Source of the DNA: Streptomyces sp. MUM 2J
GTDB lineage: Bacteria > Actinomycetota > Actinomycetes > Streptomycetales > Streptomycetaceae
Direction: 5' to 3'
Length of the DNA: 56,051 bases
Assembly: GCF_022414535.1 (NCBI RefSeq)
Contig: NZ_JADWYM010000042.1
Coordinates: 1-56,051, forward strand
Part shown: in pieces, positions 38,349-47,226 of the stretch
Layout: each line of letters starts with the position of its first letter
How positions within the stretch are numbered: the first letter of the stretch is position 1
Made by a program: the position numbers and the translations under genes
Notes under the pieces: generated by a model
Seen by the model: only the letters and a program-made list of their open reading frames with translations
Told to the model about the DNA's origin: nothing
The model's database searches: none

Positions 38349-38427
38349 ACCGCCACCACCGCCACCGCCCCCAACCCACCGCCGGCCGGCACCCGCGTGC
38401 GCGCTCCCCGCACCGGGGTGGTCCGAG

Positions 38428-39378
38428 ATGAGCGCGCAAGCCCGGCCCGCCGCGGGTCCGCCGTCCGCCGAACAGCAGCCGGGGCAGGACCGCAAGGCCC
38501 TGTCGGAGGGCGCCCGGCAGGAGCGGCGGCTCGGCTGGCTGCTCTGCGCCCCCGCCGTGATCGTCATGATCGCCGTGACCGCCTACCCCATCGGGTACGC
38601 CGTCTACCTGTCCCTCCAACGCTACGACCTGCGCTTCCCGGGGCAGGCGGAGTTCATCGGGCTGAGCAACTACGGTGTCGTGCTGTCCTCCTCGTACTGG
38701 TGGGACGCCTTCTGGGTGACGGTGTTCATCACGGTCGTGTCCGTCGCCGTCGAGTTGGTCCTCGGCATGGGGCTCGCCCTGGTCATGCACCGCACGATCT
38801 TCTGGCGCGGCACCGTCCGCACCTCGGTGCTCATCCCGTACGGAATCGTCACCGTGGTCGCCGCCTACTCCTGGCAGTACGCCTGGACGCCCCAACTCGG
38901 CTACCTCGCCGGGATGTTGCCCAGCGGCAGCGCCCCGCTGACCGAGCAGTGGCCGGCCCTGTGGCTCATCGTCCTCGCCGAGGTGTGGAAGACCACGCCG
39001 TTCATGGCACTGCTGCTCCTCGCGGGCCTCGCCCTGGTGCCCGAGGAGACCCTGCGGGCGGCCATGGTGGACGGCGCCTCCCCCTGGCAGCGCTTCACCA
39101 AGGTGATGCTGCCCCTGATGAAACCGGCGATCCTGGTGGCACTGCTCTTCCGTACGCTCGACGCGTTCCGGATCTTCGACAACATCTACATCCTCACCTC
39201 GGGCGCGCACGGCACCGGCTCCGTGTCGATCCTCGGCTACGACAACCTGTTCACCGCGCTGAACCTGGGCATCGGGTCGACGATCTCGGTGCTGATCTTC
39301 ATCTGCGTCGCGATCATCGCGTTCGCCTTCGTCAAACTCTTCGGTGCGGCGGCACCCGGTGCGGAGGTGAAGCGCTGA
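38428..39378 (+). CDS. sugA: Trehalose ABC transporter permease SugA-like
   Basis: A 316-residue membrane permease of the MalF/SugA class. It has six helices, the first at about residues 40-60 (LLCAPAVIVMIAVTAYPIGYAVYL). The EAA loop that docks on the ATPase is EETLRAAMVDGASPWQRFTKVMLPLMKP. A 79-base gap separates it from the lipoprotein gene, and its stop overlaps the next start by one base (TGATG). Confidence 0.93.
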   Translation: MSAQARPAAGPPSAEQQPGQDRKALSEGARQERRLGWLLCAPAVIVMIAVTAYPIGYAVYLSLQRYDLRFPGQAEFIGLSNYGVVLSSSYWWDAFWVTVFITVVSVAVELVLGMGLALVMHRTIFWRGTVRTSVLIPYGIVTVVAAYSWQYAWTPQLGYLAGMLPSGSAPLTEQWPALWLIVLAEVWKTTPFMALLLLAGLALVPEETLRAAMVDGASPWQRFTKVMLPLMKPAILVALLFRTLDAFRIFDNIYILTSGAHGTGSVSILGYDNLFTALNLGIGSTISVLIFICVAIIAFAFVKLFGAAAPGAEVKR

Positions 39379-40211
39379 TGGCCGCCGTAGGAAGGTCGCA
39401 CTCCGTCCGCTGGGGCATCCTGAACGTGGCGGTGGTGCTGTACGCCCTGTTCCCGGTGTGGTGGATCATCGCCCTGTCCTTCAAGGACCCCAGCACCCTC
39501 ACCGACGGCGACTACATCCCCCGGCAGTGGACCTGGGAGAACTACCGGGGCATCTTCCAGACCAGCGAGTTCACCCGCGCGCTGATCAACTCGATCGGCA
39601 TCGCCCTGATCTCCACCACGATCGCCGTCGTGCTGGGCACCATGGCCGCCTACGCGGTGGCCAGGCTCAGGTTCCCCGGCAAGGGGCTCCTCATCGGCAT
39701 GTCCCTGCTGATCGCGATGTTCCCGCCGATCTCCCTGGTCTCGCCGTTGTTCAACATCGAGCGGATCCTGGGGATCTTCGACACGTGGATCGGCCTGATC
39801 ATCCCGTACATGACCTTCTCGCTGCCGCTGGCCATCTACACCCTGTCGGCGTTCTTCCGGGAGATCCCCTGGGACCTGGAGAAGGCCGCCAAGGTCGACG
39901 GGGCCACCCCGGCGCAGGCCTTCCGGCTGGTCATCGCCCCACTGGCGGCGCCGGGCGTGTTCACCACGGCCATCCTGGTGTTCATCTTCTGCTGGAACGA
40001 CTTCCTCTTCGCGATCTCGCTGACCTCCACCAACCGCGCGCGGACCGTGCCGGCCGCGATCGCGTTCTTCACCGGCAGTTCGCAGTTCGAGCAGCCCACG
40101 GGATCGATCGCCGCCGCCGCCGTGGTGATCACCGTCCCGATCATCATCTTCGTCCTGTTCTTCCAGCGGCGGATCGTCGCCGGACTGACCTCCGGGGCGG
40201 TCAAGGGGTGA
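39378..40211 (+). CDS. sugB: Trehalose ABC transporter permease SugB-like
   Basis: A 277-residue permease of the MalG/SugB class. Six helices begin with VRWGILNVAVVLYALFPVWWIIALS, and the EAA loop is EKAAKVDGATPAQAFRLVIAPLAAPG. ATG 39378 shares one base with the sugA stop. It forms the channel with SugA. Confidence 0.94.
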   Translation: MAAVGRSHSVRWGILNVAVVLYALFPVWWIIALSFKDPSTLTDGDYIPRQWTWENYRGIFQTSEFTRALINSIGIALISTTIAVVLGTMAAYAVARLRFPGKGLLIGMSLLIAMFPPISLVSPLFNIERILGIFDTWIGLIIPYMTFSLPLAIYTLSAFFREIPWDLEKAAKVDGATPAQAFRLVIAPLAAPGVFTTAILVFIFCWNDFLFAISLTSTNRARTVPAAIAFFTGSSQFEQPTGSIAAAAVVITVPIIIFVLFFQRRIVAGLTSGAVKG

Positions 40212-40301
40212 CCGGCACCCGGGCGGCGGGCCCGCCACGGACCCGCCGCCCCGACGGCACACCCCGGACCCGGAAGCTGTGAAGGCAAGGAGGCACCACC
40301 G

Positions 40302-41486
40302 ATGGCCGAGATCGTCCTCTCGGGAGTCACCAAGCGTTTTCCCGACGGATCCCTCGCCGTGCAGGGCGTGGACCTCGACATCGCCGACGGCGAGTTCGTG
40401 ATCCTGGTCGGTCCGTCCGGATGCGGCAAGTCCACCACCCTGAACATGATCGCCGGCCTGGAGGACATCACCGAGGGAACCCTGCGCATCGGCGACCGGG
40501 TCGTGAACGACCTTTCGCCCAAGGACCGCGACATCGCGATGGTGTTCCAGAGCTACGCCCTGTACCCGCACCTGAGCGTCCGCGAGAACATGGGCTTCCC
40601 GCTGCGCCTGGCCAAGGTGGACAAGGCGACCATCGACGAGAAGGTCGATGAGGCCGCGCGGGTCCTGGACCTGACCGAGTTCCTCGACCGCCGACCGGCC
40701 GCCCTGTCCGGCGGCCAGCGGCAGCGCGTGGCCATGGGGCGGGCGATCGTCCGCGACCCGAAGGCGTTCCTGATGGACGAGCCGCTGTCCAACCTGGACG
40801 CCAAGCTCCGCGTCCAGATGCGCACTCAGATCGCCCGGCTGCAACGGCGCCTGGGCACCACCACCGTGTACGTCACCCACGACCAGACCGAGGCGATGAC
40901 CCTCGGCGACCGCGTCGTCGTCATGCGGCTGGGAGTGGTCCAGCAGGTCGGCACGCCCGCGCAGCTCTACGACCTCCCGCGCAACCTCTTCGTCGCCGGC
41001 TTCATCGGCTCCCCGGCGATGAACTTCCTCAACGCCACCGTCGAGGGGAGCATCCTGCACTCCGCCCTCGGGGACCTGCCCCTGGACGACCGGACGAGGC
41101 AGGCGCTGGAGCGGCAGAACGCACCCCGCGACGTCATCGTCGGTCTGCGGCCCGAGGCCTTCGAGGACGCGGCCCTGGCGCACGACGCCCACGGGCCGGT
41201 CATCACCGCCACCGTCGACGTACTGGAGTCCCTGGGCTCCGACGTGTACGTCTACTTCACGCAGGAGGGCGGGCCCGCGCAGAGCGCCGAACTGGACGAA
41301 CTCGCCACCGACTCGGGCCTGAAGGACACCGGTGCCGGCGGCGTCCAGCAGGTCGTGGCCCGTCTGGACGCCGCCACGCGCGCCCGGGAGGGCCAGCCGC
41401 TCGACATGCGGGTCGACATGAGCAAGGCCCATGTGTTCGACCCGGGGACCGGCACCAACCTCTCCCACCCGGAGAACGCCGGCTGA
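40302..41486 (+). CDS. sugC: Trehalose ABC transporter ATPase SugC-like
   Basis: A 394-residue MalK/MsiK-type ATPase. Walker A is VGPSGCGKSTT, the Q-loop is FQSYALYP, the signature is LSGGQRQRVAMGRAI, Walker B is FLMDEPLSNLD and the H-switch is VYVTHDQTEA. A C-terminal OB/TOBE regulatory domain starts near residue 240 (GSPAMNFLNATVEG, GLRPEAFEDAAL). Streptomyces often share MsiK among sugar importers; here a dedicated ATPase is in the operon, which matches the SugABC arrangement. A GAAGGCAAGGAGG ribosome site precedes the ATG. Confidence 0.95.
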   Translation: MAEIVLSGVTKRFPDGSLAVQGVDLDIADGEFVILVGPSGCGKSTTLNMIAGLEDITEGTLRIGDRVVNDLSPKDRDIAMVFQSYALYPHLSVRENMGFPLRLAKVDKATIDEKVDEAARVLDLTEFLDRRPAALSGGQRQRVAMGRAIVRDPKAFLMDEPLSNLDAKLRVQMRTQIARLQRRLGTTTVYVTHDQTEAMTLGDRVVVMRLGVVQQVGTPAQLYDLPRNLFVAGFIGSPAMNFLNATVEGSILHSALGDLPLDDRTRQALERQNAPRDVIVGLRPEAFEDAALAHDAHGPVITATVDVLESLGSDVYVYFTQEGGPAQSAELDELATDSGLKDTGAGGVQQVVARLDAATRAREGQPLDMRVDMSKAHVFDPGTGTNLSHPENAG

Positions 41487-41495
41487 CGAACCGGT

Positions 41496-41518
41496 GCGGG
41501 CCTGCCCTCCCGGCCCGC
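41496..41518 (+). terminator. Possible terminator after sugC
   Basis: GCGGGCC (41496-41502) and GGCCCGC (41512-41518) form a 7-bp stem, loop nine, ten bases past the stop. The remaining 290 bases up to the next gene show nothing else I can support. Confidence 0.45.
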
Positions 41519-41808
41519 CCTGCTCAGGGGCCGCGACGGGCACGGCGACGGTGCCGGCGGTCCGGCGCATGCTCTCGCGGCGGAGGTGTCGGCCGCGGTA
41601 CGTTGAGGCACGCCTGCCCGAGCGGAGCACCGCAGCCGACCGGGAGCGCGGTCGGAGGGGGGCGGGGAGGGCGCCGAGGACGTTCGGTCCGGGGGAGCGA
41701 CGCGAAGGACGGGCCCGGGCGGGCAGACTCCTGGCAGCCGGCGGTGAACGCGGGGGACCCGCCGTCCGTAAGGGACGGGAAGCCCCACGGCCAGCGAGGA
41801 GTTGTCCC

Positions 41809-42627
41809 ATGTCGTGCCGGACGCGCCACTGCGGCGGCCGAGCGGACCGGGGAAGCCGGACGACCGGCGTCACCGGGCACGCCGCAGGCGCCGTGCGCCC
41901 GGTACGGGCCGCGCTCTTCGCCGCCCTGTGCGTGGTGACGACCGCGTTGGGACACACCCTGATGTCGGGCGAATTGCTGCCCTGGTGGGCGGCCGGTCTC
42001 GCGTTCGCCGCCGTCGTGCCGGGCGGGTGGTGGCTGACCGGCCGCGAGCGGGCGGCGCTGACGGTCGTCGGGTCCACCGTCGCCGTTCAGGCGCTGCTGC
42101 ACGTGCTGTTCGCCGCCGCCTCCCGGCCGGTGCCCGCTGCGGACGGCGCGGCCGCCACGGGCGGGGCCTGCTGCTCGGGCGTGCCGGAGATGATGTCGCT
42201 GTCCCACACGGGCATGACGATGCATCACGGCATGCCGTCGGGCGGCTCCGGACCCGTGCCGGGCCTCTCGGTCCCGGGCTTCGTGTCCGCGGTGACGCAC
42301 GGGGGCTCCGCCGGGATGCTGCTGGCCCATGCGCTGGCCGCGGCCCTGTGCGGACTGTGGCTGTGGCGGGGGGAGGCGGCGGTCCACCGGATCGCCCGGG
42401 CCCTGGCGACCGTCCTCGTCGCCCCGTTGCGGCGGATCCTCCGGGCGTCCTCCGCCGCACGCGGCGGCACCGGCGCCCGGTCGTGCCGGGCCGTCCGCCA
42501 CGGCGCGGAGCACTGGCGGCCCACCGAGTCCGTACTCAGACACGTCGTCGTGCGCAGGGGACCACCACGGCACCGGCTCCCAACCGGTTGTCTGTCTCCC
42601 CGTCTCCCGCGCGCCGCGCGGTCCTGA
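41809..42627 (+). CDS. Membrane protein with Met/His-rich loop, probably copper-related
   Basis: A 272-residue protein with about four to five helices (VRAALFAALCVVTTALGHTLM, LLPWWAAGLAFAAVVPGGWW, LTVVGSTVAVQALLHVLFAAA, GMLLAHALAAALCGLWLW). Between helices sits a Cys/Met/His-rich loop (GGACCSGVPEMMSLSHTGMTMHHGMPSGG) that looks like a soft-metal site. The C-terminal 70 residues are Arg-rich and cytoplasmic. GAGGAG lies eight bases before ATG 41809. It is followed by a SodC-like and a CopC gene, so copper handling is likely. Family not named. Confidence 0.75.
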   Translation: MSCRTRHCGGRADRGSRTTGVTGHAAGAVRPVRAALFAALCVVTTALGHTLMSGELLPWWAAGLAFAAVVPGGWWLTGRERAALTVVGSTVAVQALLHVLFAAASRPVPAADGAAATGGACCSGVPEMMSLSHTGMTMHHGMPSGGSGPVPGLSVPGFVSAVTHGGSAGMLLAHALAAALCGLWLWRGEAAVHRIARALATVLVAPLRRILRASSAARGGTGARSCRAVRHGAEHWRPTESVLRHVVVRRGPPRHRLPTGCLSPRLPRAARS

Positions 42628-42836
42628 TCCCGGACCGAAGGCGGCGGCCCGCGAGCGGGCGGGGACAGGCGCAAGGCCGACGGGCGCATACGCGCGTCGG
42701 CCCGTTCTCCTCACCTCCGGGCCCGTACCCCGCGTGACCTTCCGGCGCCTCGGCGACCGCCGAGCGGTGCCTCGCGGCGGGGTGCCGCGACGCTGTCCGC
42801 GGGTCCGGTCCCGCCATCGATCAGGAGTCTCCTTTC

Positions 42837-43565
42837 ATGGACCAGTACACGGCCGGCCGCGCGTCCGAGCAGGACGGCGTGCCGACGACGCAGCGGACGA
42901 CACAGCCGGTGGTGCCGCCGGCGATACGGCCGGTGACGCGGCGGGCGACGTCCGAGCGGCACCCGCGTGCCCGCCGCGCGCGGAACCGTCTCGTGGCCGG
43001 CGGCACCGCCGCGGCGGCCACGGCGCTGCTGCTGTCCGGCTGCGGCGGCGGTTCCTCCGCCGACACGTCGGACAAGGCCGCCGCGGCCTCGGCAGCCCCG
43101 TCCAAGGGCATGGACGGGATGTCCGACATGGCGATGGGCGATCCCCAGGCCACGCCCGCCGACAGGATCCCCGGTGCCGATGTGGTGAAGGGCAGCTTCA
43201 CCCTGCTCGACACGCGTCCGCCCGGCATGGACGACGTCAAGGGCACGGCCTGGCTGGCCCAGGGGCCGAAGGGCACCACGGTGACGGTGTCCCTGACCGG
43301 CCTGAAGCCCGGCCACCACTACATGGCCCACCTGCATGCCCGGCACTGCAACGCCGACAACGGCGGCCCGCACTTCCAGTTCACCAAGGGCGGCCCGACG
43401 GCGCCGCCCAACGAGGTCCACCTGGTGTTCGACGCGGACGCGTCCGGGAAGGCCATGACCACGGTCGGCAACGACAAGAAGACCGGCGAGGGCGCGGTCG
43501 CCGTCGTCGTCCACCCCATGGAAGCGATGGACAACCGGATCGCATGCGCGGACTTCGGCTTCTGA
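42837..43565 (+). CDS. SodC-like (Cu,Zn superoxide dismutase fold) lipoprotein
   Basis: A 242-residue exported lipoprotein. A long N-terminal cytoplasmic tail (about 45 residues, twin Arg in ARRARNRL) leads to LVAGGTAAAATALLLSGCGGG with a lipobox. A Met-rich stretch (GMDGMSDMAMGD) follows. The SOD-like core has GHHYMAHLHARHC (HxH copper ligands), GGPHFQF (bridging His), EVHLVFDADASG and AVVVHPMEAMDNRIACADF (last His and the C-terminal Cys of the SOD disulphide). The metal-ligand set looks nearly complete, but the loop is shorter than in true SodC. Overlaps copC by 22 bases. Confidence 0.8.
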   Translation: MDQYTAGRASEQDGVPTTQRTTQPVVPPAIRPVTRRATSERHPRARRARNRLVAGGTAAAATALLLSGCGGGSSADTSDKAAAASAAPSKGMDGMSDMAMGDPQATPADRIPGADVVKGSFTLLDTRPPGMDDVKGTAWLAQGPKGTTVTVSLTGLKPGHHYMAHLHARHCNADNGGPHFQFTKGGPTAPPNEVHLVFDADASGKAMTTVGNDKKTGEGAVAVVVHPMEAMDNRIACADFGF

Positions 43566-44137
43566 GGGCGTCGGCCGTCCTGCCGGCCTGCCTGGGCGTG
43601 CTGCTGCTGGCCGGCGCCACCCCGGCATCCGCCCACACCGCACTGAAGGACGCCACACCGGCACCCGGCTCCACGGTCGGCACCGGCACCGGCGTCGTCG
43701 CGCTGACCTTCGTCAAGCTCAAGCCCGGCACCACACCGGAGATCAGCGTCACCGGACCCGACGGCACCGCGGTGCCGGTCGGCCGGCCCACGGTGACCGA
43801 CGGCGCCGTCACCTGCGCCACGGTCAGCCCACTGAAGGCGGGCGTCACCACGCTGACCTACACGGTCACCGCCTCCGACGGCGACACCCAGACCAGCGCC
43901 TTCCAGTTCCAGGTCGCCGACGGGGCCGGGGCCGTGCGGGCTCCGGACGCCTGCCGGGGGCTGAACCTCGCGGCACCGGGCGCGGACCAGGACGCGGACG
44001 GCACGTTCCCGGGCCTGGACCGCACCACGGCGCTGGTCGCCCTCGCGGCGACCGTCGCCGCTGTCGGCGGGGGAGCCCTGGTCGTGCGCAGGAGACGCCG
44101 CCCGCGGTCGAGGGGAAGGAGACGAGCCGTCGGGTGA
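43544..44137 (+). CDS. copC: CopC-like copper-binding protein with C-terminal anchor
   Basis: A 197-residue secreted CopC. The signal peptide ends at ASA, leaving His as the first mature residue (HTALKDATPAPGSTV), which is the CopC copper(II) ligand. The Ig-like CopC domain (VALTFVKLKPGTTPEISVTGPDG...LTYTVTASDGDTQTSAFQFQV) occupies residues 31-125, and a helix (TTALVALAATVAAVGGGALVV) followed by RRRRR anchors it. ATG 43544 lies inside the 3' end of the SodC-like gene, so they are cotranslated. No CopD domain is fused. Confidence 0.9.
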   Translation: MRGLRLLRASAVLPACLGVLLLAGATPASAHTALKDATPAPGSTVGTGTGVVALTFVKLKPGTTPEISVTGPDGTAVPVGRPTVTDGAVTCATVSPLKAGVTTLTYTVTASDGDTQTSAFQFQVADGAGAVRAPDACRGLNLAAPGADQDADGTFPGLDRTTALVALAATVAAVGGGALVVRRRRRPRSRGRRRAVG

Positions 44138-44140
44138 CCG

Positions 44141-44182
44141 CGGCACCGCGCTCGCGGGCGCGGGCCCGCGAGCGCGGTGCCG
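44141..44182. terminator. Strong hairpin terminator after copC
   Basis: A perfect 19-bp stem (44141-44159 with 44164-44182) and a four-base loop, starting three bases after the copC stop. It is the strongest inverted repeat seen in the window and lies between convergent genes. Confidence 0.85.
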
Positions 44183-44280
44183 GGACGCGAGCGGGGCGAG
44201 CGTCACAGGGGCACCGTTCCCACGCCGGGCCCGCGCCCGTCCTCCGCGGGCTCCCGGCCGGTCCCGCAACCGCCCCGCGC

Positions 44281-44357
44281 CGCTTCCGTGCCGGTCCCGT
44301 GCCGCTTCCGTGCCGGTCCCGTGCCGCTTCCGTGCCGGTCCCGTGCCGCTTCTGCGC
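44281..44357. repeat. Three 22-bp tandem repeats in an intergenic region
   Basis: Three identical units (CGCTTCCGTGCCGGTCCC then GTGC) start at 44281, 44303 and 44325, with a partial fourth from 44347. They lie in the 331-base convergent gap after copC. No gene is supported here. Confidence 0.85.
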
Positions 44358-44468
44358 GGGCCGGTGCCTGCGACGCTTGGCGGCGGAACACCCGACGTCC
44401 ACGGCGGTGGGGCCCGGGGGTCACCGGTCCGATCCGGTGCACCGGCCGTGGAGTGCGGGGCACGTGCG

Positions 44469-45770
44469 TCAGACGCCGGAGGCGTGCGTGCGCCACAGCA
44501 CCACGAGTGCCGAGGCCTGGACGCAGGCCACGACGGTGACGAGCGTGGGAACCGACACCTCGTACAGGACACCGGTCAGCGCCCCGCCCGCGAGCGCGGC
44601 GCCGCCCATGACCCCGGCGAAGACGCCGTACGCGGTGGCCCGGCGGCCGGGCGCCACCAGGTCCGCGACGGTGGCGCGCAGGGTGGACTCCTGCACGCCG
44701 ACCGCCGCGCCCCACACCAGTGCACCCAGCACGGCGACCGCCGGACTGCCGGCGAACGCCAGTACCGGCACGACCGCGGACAGTAGCGGCAGCACGACGA
44801 GGACACGAGGGCCGTGGCGGTCGTAGAGCCAGCCGGTGGCCAGTGCGGAGACGGCGTCGGCGACCATCGCGGCGGCGTACAGCACGGGCACCGCGGCGGT
44901 GGGCAGCAGACAGCGCGTGACCAGGTGGAAGGAGAGCACACCGAAGGTGGAGAAGCCCACCAGGGTGAGGGCGGTGAAGGCCGCGTACACCCAGAACGCG
45001 CGCGGCAGCCGCGGGCGCTCCGTCCCGCCCGGCGGATCCGTGCCCCGGGTGGTGGGCCGACGGGACGCCCTCTCGTAGGCCGCGGCGTCCGGGACCCGGG
45101 CGCGCAGCCACACCAGCAACGCGAGCGCGGCCACTCCGGGCAGGGCCAGCACGCCGAACGCCGGGGCGTAGTCGCCGCCGGTCACGGCGAGGACACCGGC
45201 CACGGTGAGCGGGCCGATCAGCGCGCCGACCTGGTCCATCGCCTCGTGCACGGCGAAGCCCCGGCCGCGCCCGGTGGCGGCGGTGGCATGGGAGAGCAGC
45301 GTGTCCTTGGCGGGGGAGCGGACCGCCTTGCCGATCCGTTCGGCCACCACCAGCGCACACGCGGCCCACAGCGCGCCGGTCAGTCCGAGCAGCGGGACGC
45401 TGGCGGCGGTCAGGGCGTACCCGGCGATCGTCCACCCCCAGAAGCGTCCGGTGCGGTCGGCCAGCGGTCCCGACACCAGCCGCAGTCCCAGCGCGGCGGC
45501 CTCCCCGGCACCCGTGACCACGCCCACCACGGCCGCGGAGGCGCCCAGGTGGGCGAGGAACGGGCCGGTGACGGACCGGGCGCCTTCGTAGACGAAGTCC
45601 ATCAGCAGGCTGACCGTGCCGAAGACCACGACGAAACGCCACGCCGTCAGACGCGGCGCCGGCGGCGGTGCGGCCGGGCCCCGGTCCGGGGCGGGCTGCG
45701 CGCCGTCGGGTCCGCCGGGTCCGCCGGGTCCGCCGGGTCCGCCGGGTCCGCCGGGTCCGCTGGGTCTCAT
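44469..45770 (-). CDS. MFS transporter
   Basis: A 433-residue major facilitator with about 12 helices. ATG 45770 follows GAGGGGGA. The first 35 residues are Gly/Pro repeats from a DNA microrepeat. The loop 2-3 MFS signature is GPLADRTGRFWGWTIAGY, and the loop 8-9 counterpart GWLYDRHGPRVLVVLPLL. An AERIGKAVRSPAKDTLLS segment resembles drug-efflux members. Substrate not assignable. It sits between convergent copC and the M56 gene on the same strand. Confidence 0.88.
   Translation of the reverse strand: MRPSGPGGPGGPGGPGGPGGPDGAQPAPDRGPAAPPPAPRLTAWRFVVVFGTVSLLMDFVYEGARSVTGPFLAHLGASAAVVGVVTGAGEAAALGLRLVSGPLADRTGRFWGWTIAGYALTAASVPLLGLTGALWAACALVVAERIGKAVRSPAKDTLLSHATAATGRGRGFAVHEAMDQVGALIGPLTVAGVLAVTGGDYAPAFGVLALPGVAALALLVWLRARVPDAAAYERASRRPTTRGTDPPGGTERPRLPRAFWVYAAFTALTLVGFSTFGVLSFHLVTRCLLPTAAVPVLYAAAMVADAVSALATGWLYDRHGPRVLVVLPLLSAVVPVLAFAGSPAVAVLGALVWGAAVGVQESTLRATVADLVAPGRRATAYGVFAGVMGGAALAGGALTGVLYEVSVPTLVTVVACVQASALVVLWRTHASGV
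45708..45761 (-). repeat. Six 9-bp tandem repeats in the MFS N-terminus
   Basis: GGGTCCGCC is repeated five times from 45708 with a sixth copy changed at one base, encoding Gly-Gly-Pro repeats. Such tracts are prone to slippage and copy-number change. Confidence 0.9.
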
Positions 45771-45848
45771 GCCCTCCCCCTCGTCACTGGCAGACCGCAC
45801 GGCCGGGTTCCGCACGGTTCGGCTGGCGTTCCGCAGCGCGCACGCCCG

Positions 45849-46799
45849 CTATGACACGCCCACCGTTTCCAGCAGGAGGTGCAGGTCGCGGGCGGCCTCC
45901 GCGGTGGCGAGGGTGGCCGCGGCGAGGACGGCCGCGGTGACGGCGGCCAGGATCCGGTGACGGTCCAGGGGCGGCGCCAGCAGGGCGGCGACGCGGCGGG
46001 GGACCGGGCCCGCCGAGGCGAGGGGGCCGCGGCGGCCGGGGAATCCGAGGATGCCGAGGACGGCGCCCGCCGGGCGGAGCGGGGCCGGCCGGCTGTGCTG
46101 GGCGAGGGCGGCCTTGCCCACGGTGCGGGCGACGCGGCCGCGGTCACCGGTCCGGGCGGCGGCGTCCTCGTCGGCCCAGCGCTCGATGGTGTACGTGACG
46201 GCGGCGGCCAGCGGACGCAGCAGCGGATTGGCGGAGGCGCCGAGCTGGGCGAGGGCGACGAAGACGAAGTGGTGCCCGGTGAGGTGGGCGCGCTCGTGGG
46301 CGAGCAGGATGGCGCGCTCGGTCCGGTCGAGCCGGTCGAGCATGCCGGTGGAGACGACGATCCGGCCCGGCAGACCCGGTACGGCGAACGCGTCCGGGAC
46401 CTCGTCGTCGACGACGACCAGGCCGTCGCGAGCGGGCATGCAGGCCGCGTCCACCGCGGCGGCGGCCAGGGTGCGGGCACGGCGCCAGAGCATGCGGGCG
46501 GCCGTGACGAGGGCGCCGCCGAGGAGGAGCCCGGCGATCAGGGCGACGGAGAGTTCCGTGGGGGCGTCCCGCTGGGCGGTGTGCGCCGACCAGTGGCCGA
46601 GCCCGGCGAGCTGCGGGACGCGGAGCAGGCCGGTGGCGGCCAGCAGTCCCAGGGAGACGGTGCTCGCCGCGCCCAGGACGAGCGCGGAGGCCGTGAGCAG
46701 CCAGGTGGCCAGGCGGGGCTCACACCGCTCCGACAGCGGGCGGGCACCGAGCGGGGCCAGCAGGCACAGCAGCAGCGGGACGTACACGGCGACATGCAT
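45849..46799 (-). CDS. M56-family membrane metalloprotease (BlaR1/MecR1-like)
   Basis: A 316-residue membrane protein with about four helices and a zinc protease motif in ILLAHERAHLTGHHFVF (HExxH), with the third ligand likely in YTIERWADEDAA. Unlike staphylococcal BlaR1 it has no C-terminal penicillin-binding sensor domain, as usual in actinobacteria. It follows the BlaI-type repressor gene by 13 bases and should cut or otherwise inactivate that repressor. The inducing signal is unknown. Confidence 0.9.
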   Translation of the reverse strand: MHVAVYVPLLLCLLAPLGARPLSERCEPRLATWLLTASALVLGAASTVSLGLLAATGLLRVPQLAGLGHWSAHTAQRDAPTELSVALIAGLLLGGALVTAARMLWRRARTLAAAAVDAACMPARDGLVVVDDEVPDAFAVPGLPGRIVVSTGMLDRLDRTERAILLAHERAHLTGHHFVFVALAQLGASANPLLRPLAAAVTYTIERWADEDAAARTGDRGRVARTVGKAALAQHSRPAPLRPAGAVLGILGFPGRRGPLASAGPVPRRVAALLAPPLDRHRILAAVTAAVLAAATLATAEAARDLHLLLETVGVS

Positions 46800-46812
46800 G
46801 CGGGCGCCTCCC

Positions 46813-47202
46813 TTACCGGCCGGGCTTGTGCTCGGGGTCGAGGAGGTGGCGCAGCAGGTCGGCGTCGGTGTCCGACAGGGTGTCGGCGAAGCGGGCCAGC
46901 ACGGCCTCCCGGTCGGGCCGCTCCTCCAGCACGGTCCGCATGCGGCGGGCGGCGAACCCGGCGTCGTCGGTCACCGGGGCGTAGGCGAAGGCCCTGCCCC
47001 GCGGGGTGCGGGTGAGCAGGTCCTTGGCGTGCATCCGGGTCAGGATCGTCACCACGGTGCTGTAGGCGGGCCCGCCGCCGAGCCGTTCGGTGACCTCGCC
47101 CGGGGTCAGCGCGCCGTCCGCCTGGTGCAGCAGCGTGAGGATCTCCGCCTCGCGGGCGCCGTTGGGCCGCTTGGGGCCCCGGCCCTGGGTGTCGCCGCGC
47201 AT
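46813..47202 (-). CDS. BlaI/MecI-family repressor
   Basis: A 129-residue winged-helix repressor. The DNA-binding part is REAEILTLLHQADGALTPGEVTERLGGGPAYSTVVTILTRMHAKDLLTRTPRGRAFAYAPV, with the conserved YSTVxTxLxRLxxKG-like core. The C-terminal half is the helical dimerisation domain. It is followed by the M56 protease gene and faces dedA across a region with two palindromes of BlaI type, so it very likely represses itself and dedA. Confidence 0.94.
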   Translation of the reverse strand: MRGDTQGRGPKRPNGAREAEILTLLHQADGALTPGEVTERLGGGPAYSTVVTILTRMHAKDLLTRTPRGRAFAYAPVTDDAGFAARRMRTVLEERPDREAVLARFADTLSDTDADLLRHLLDPEHKPGR

Positions 47203-47226
47203 GGGTTTGTCGTTCTCCCGCTCGTC

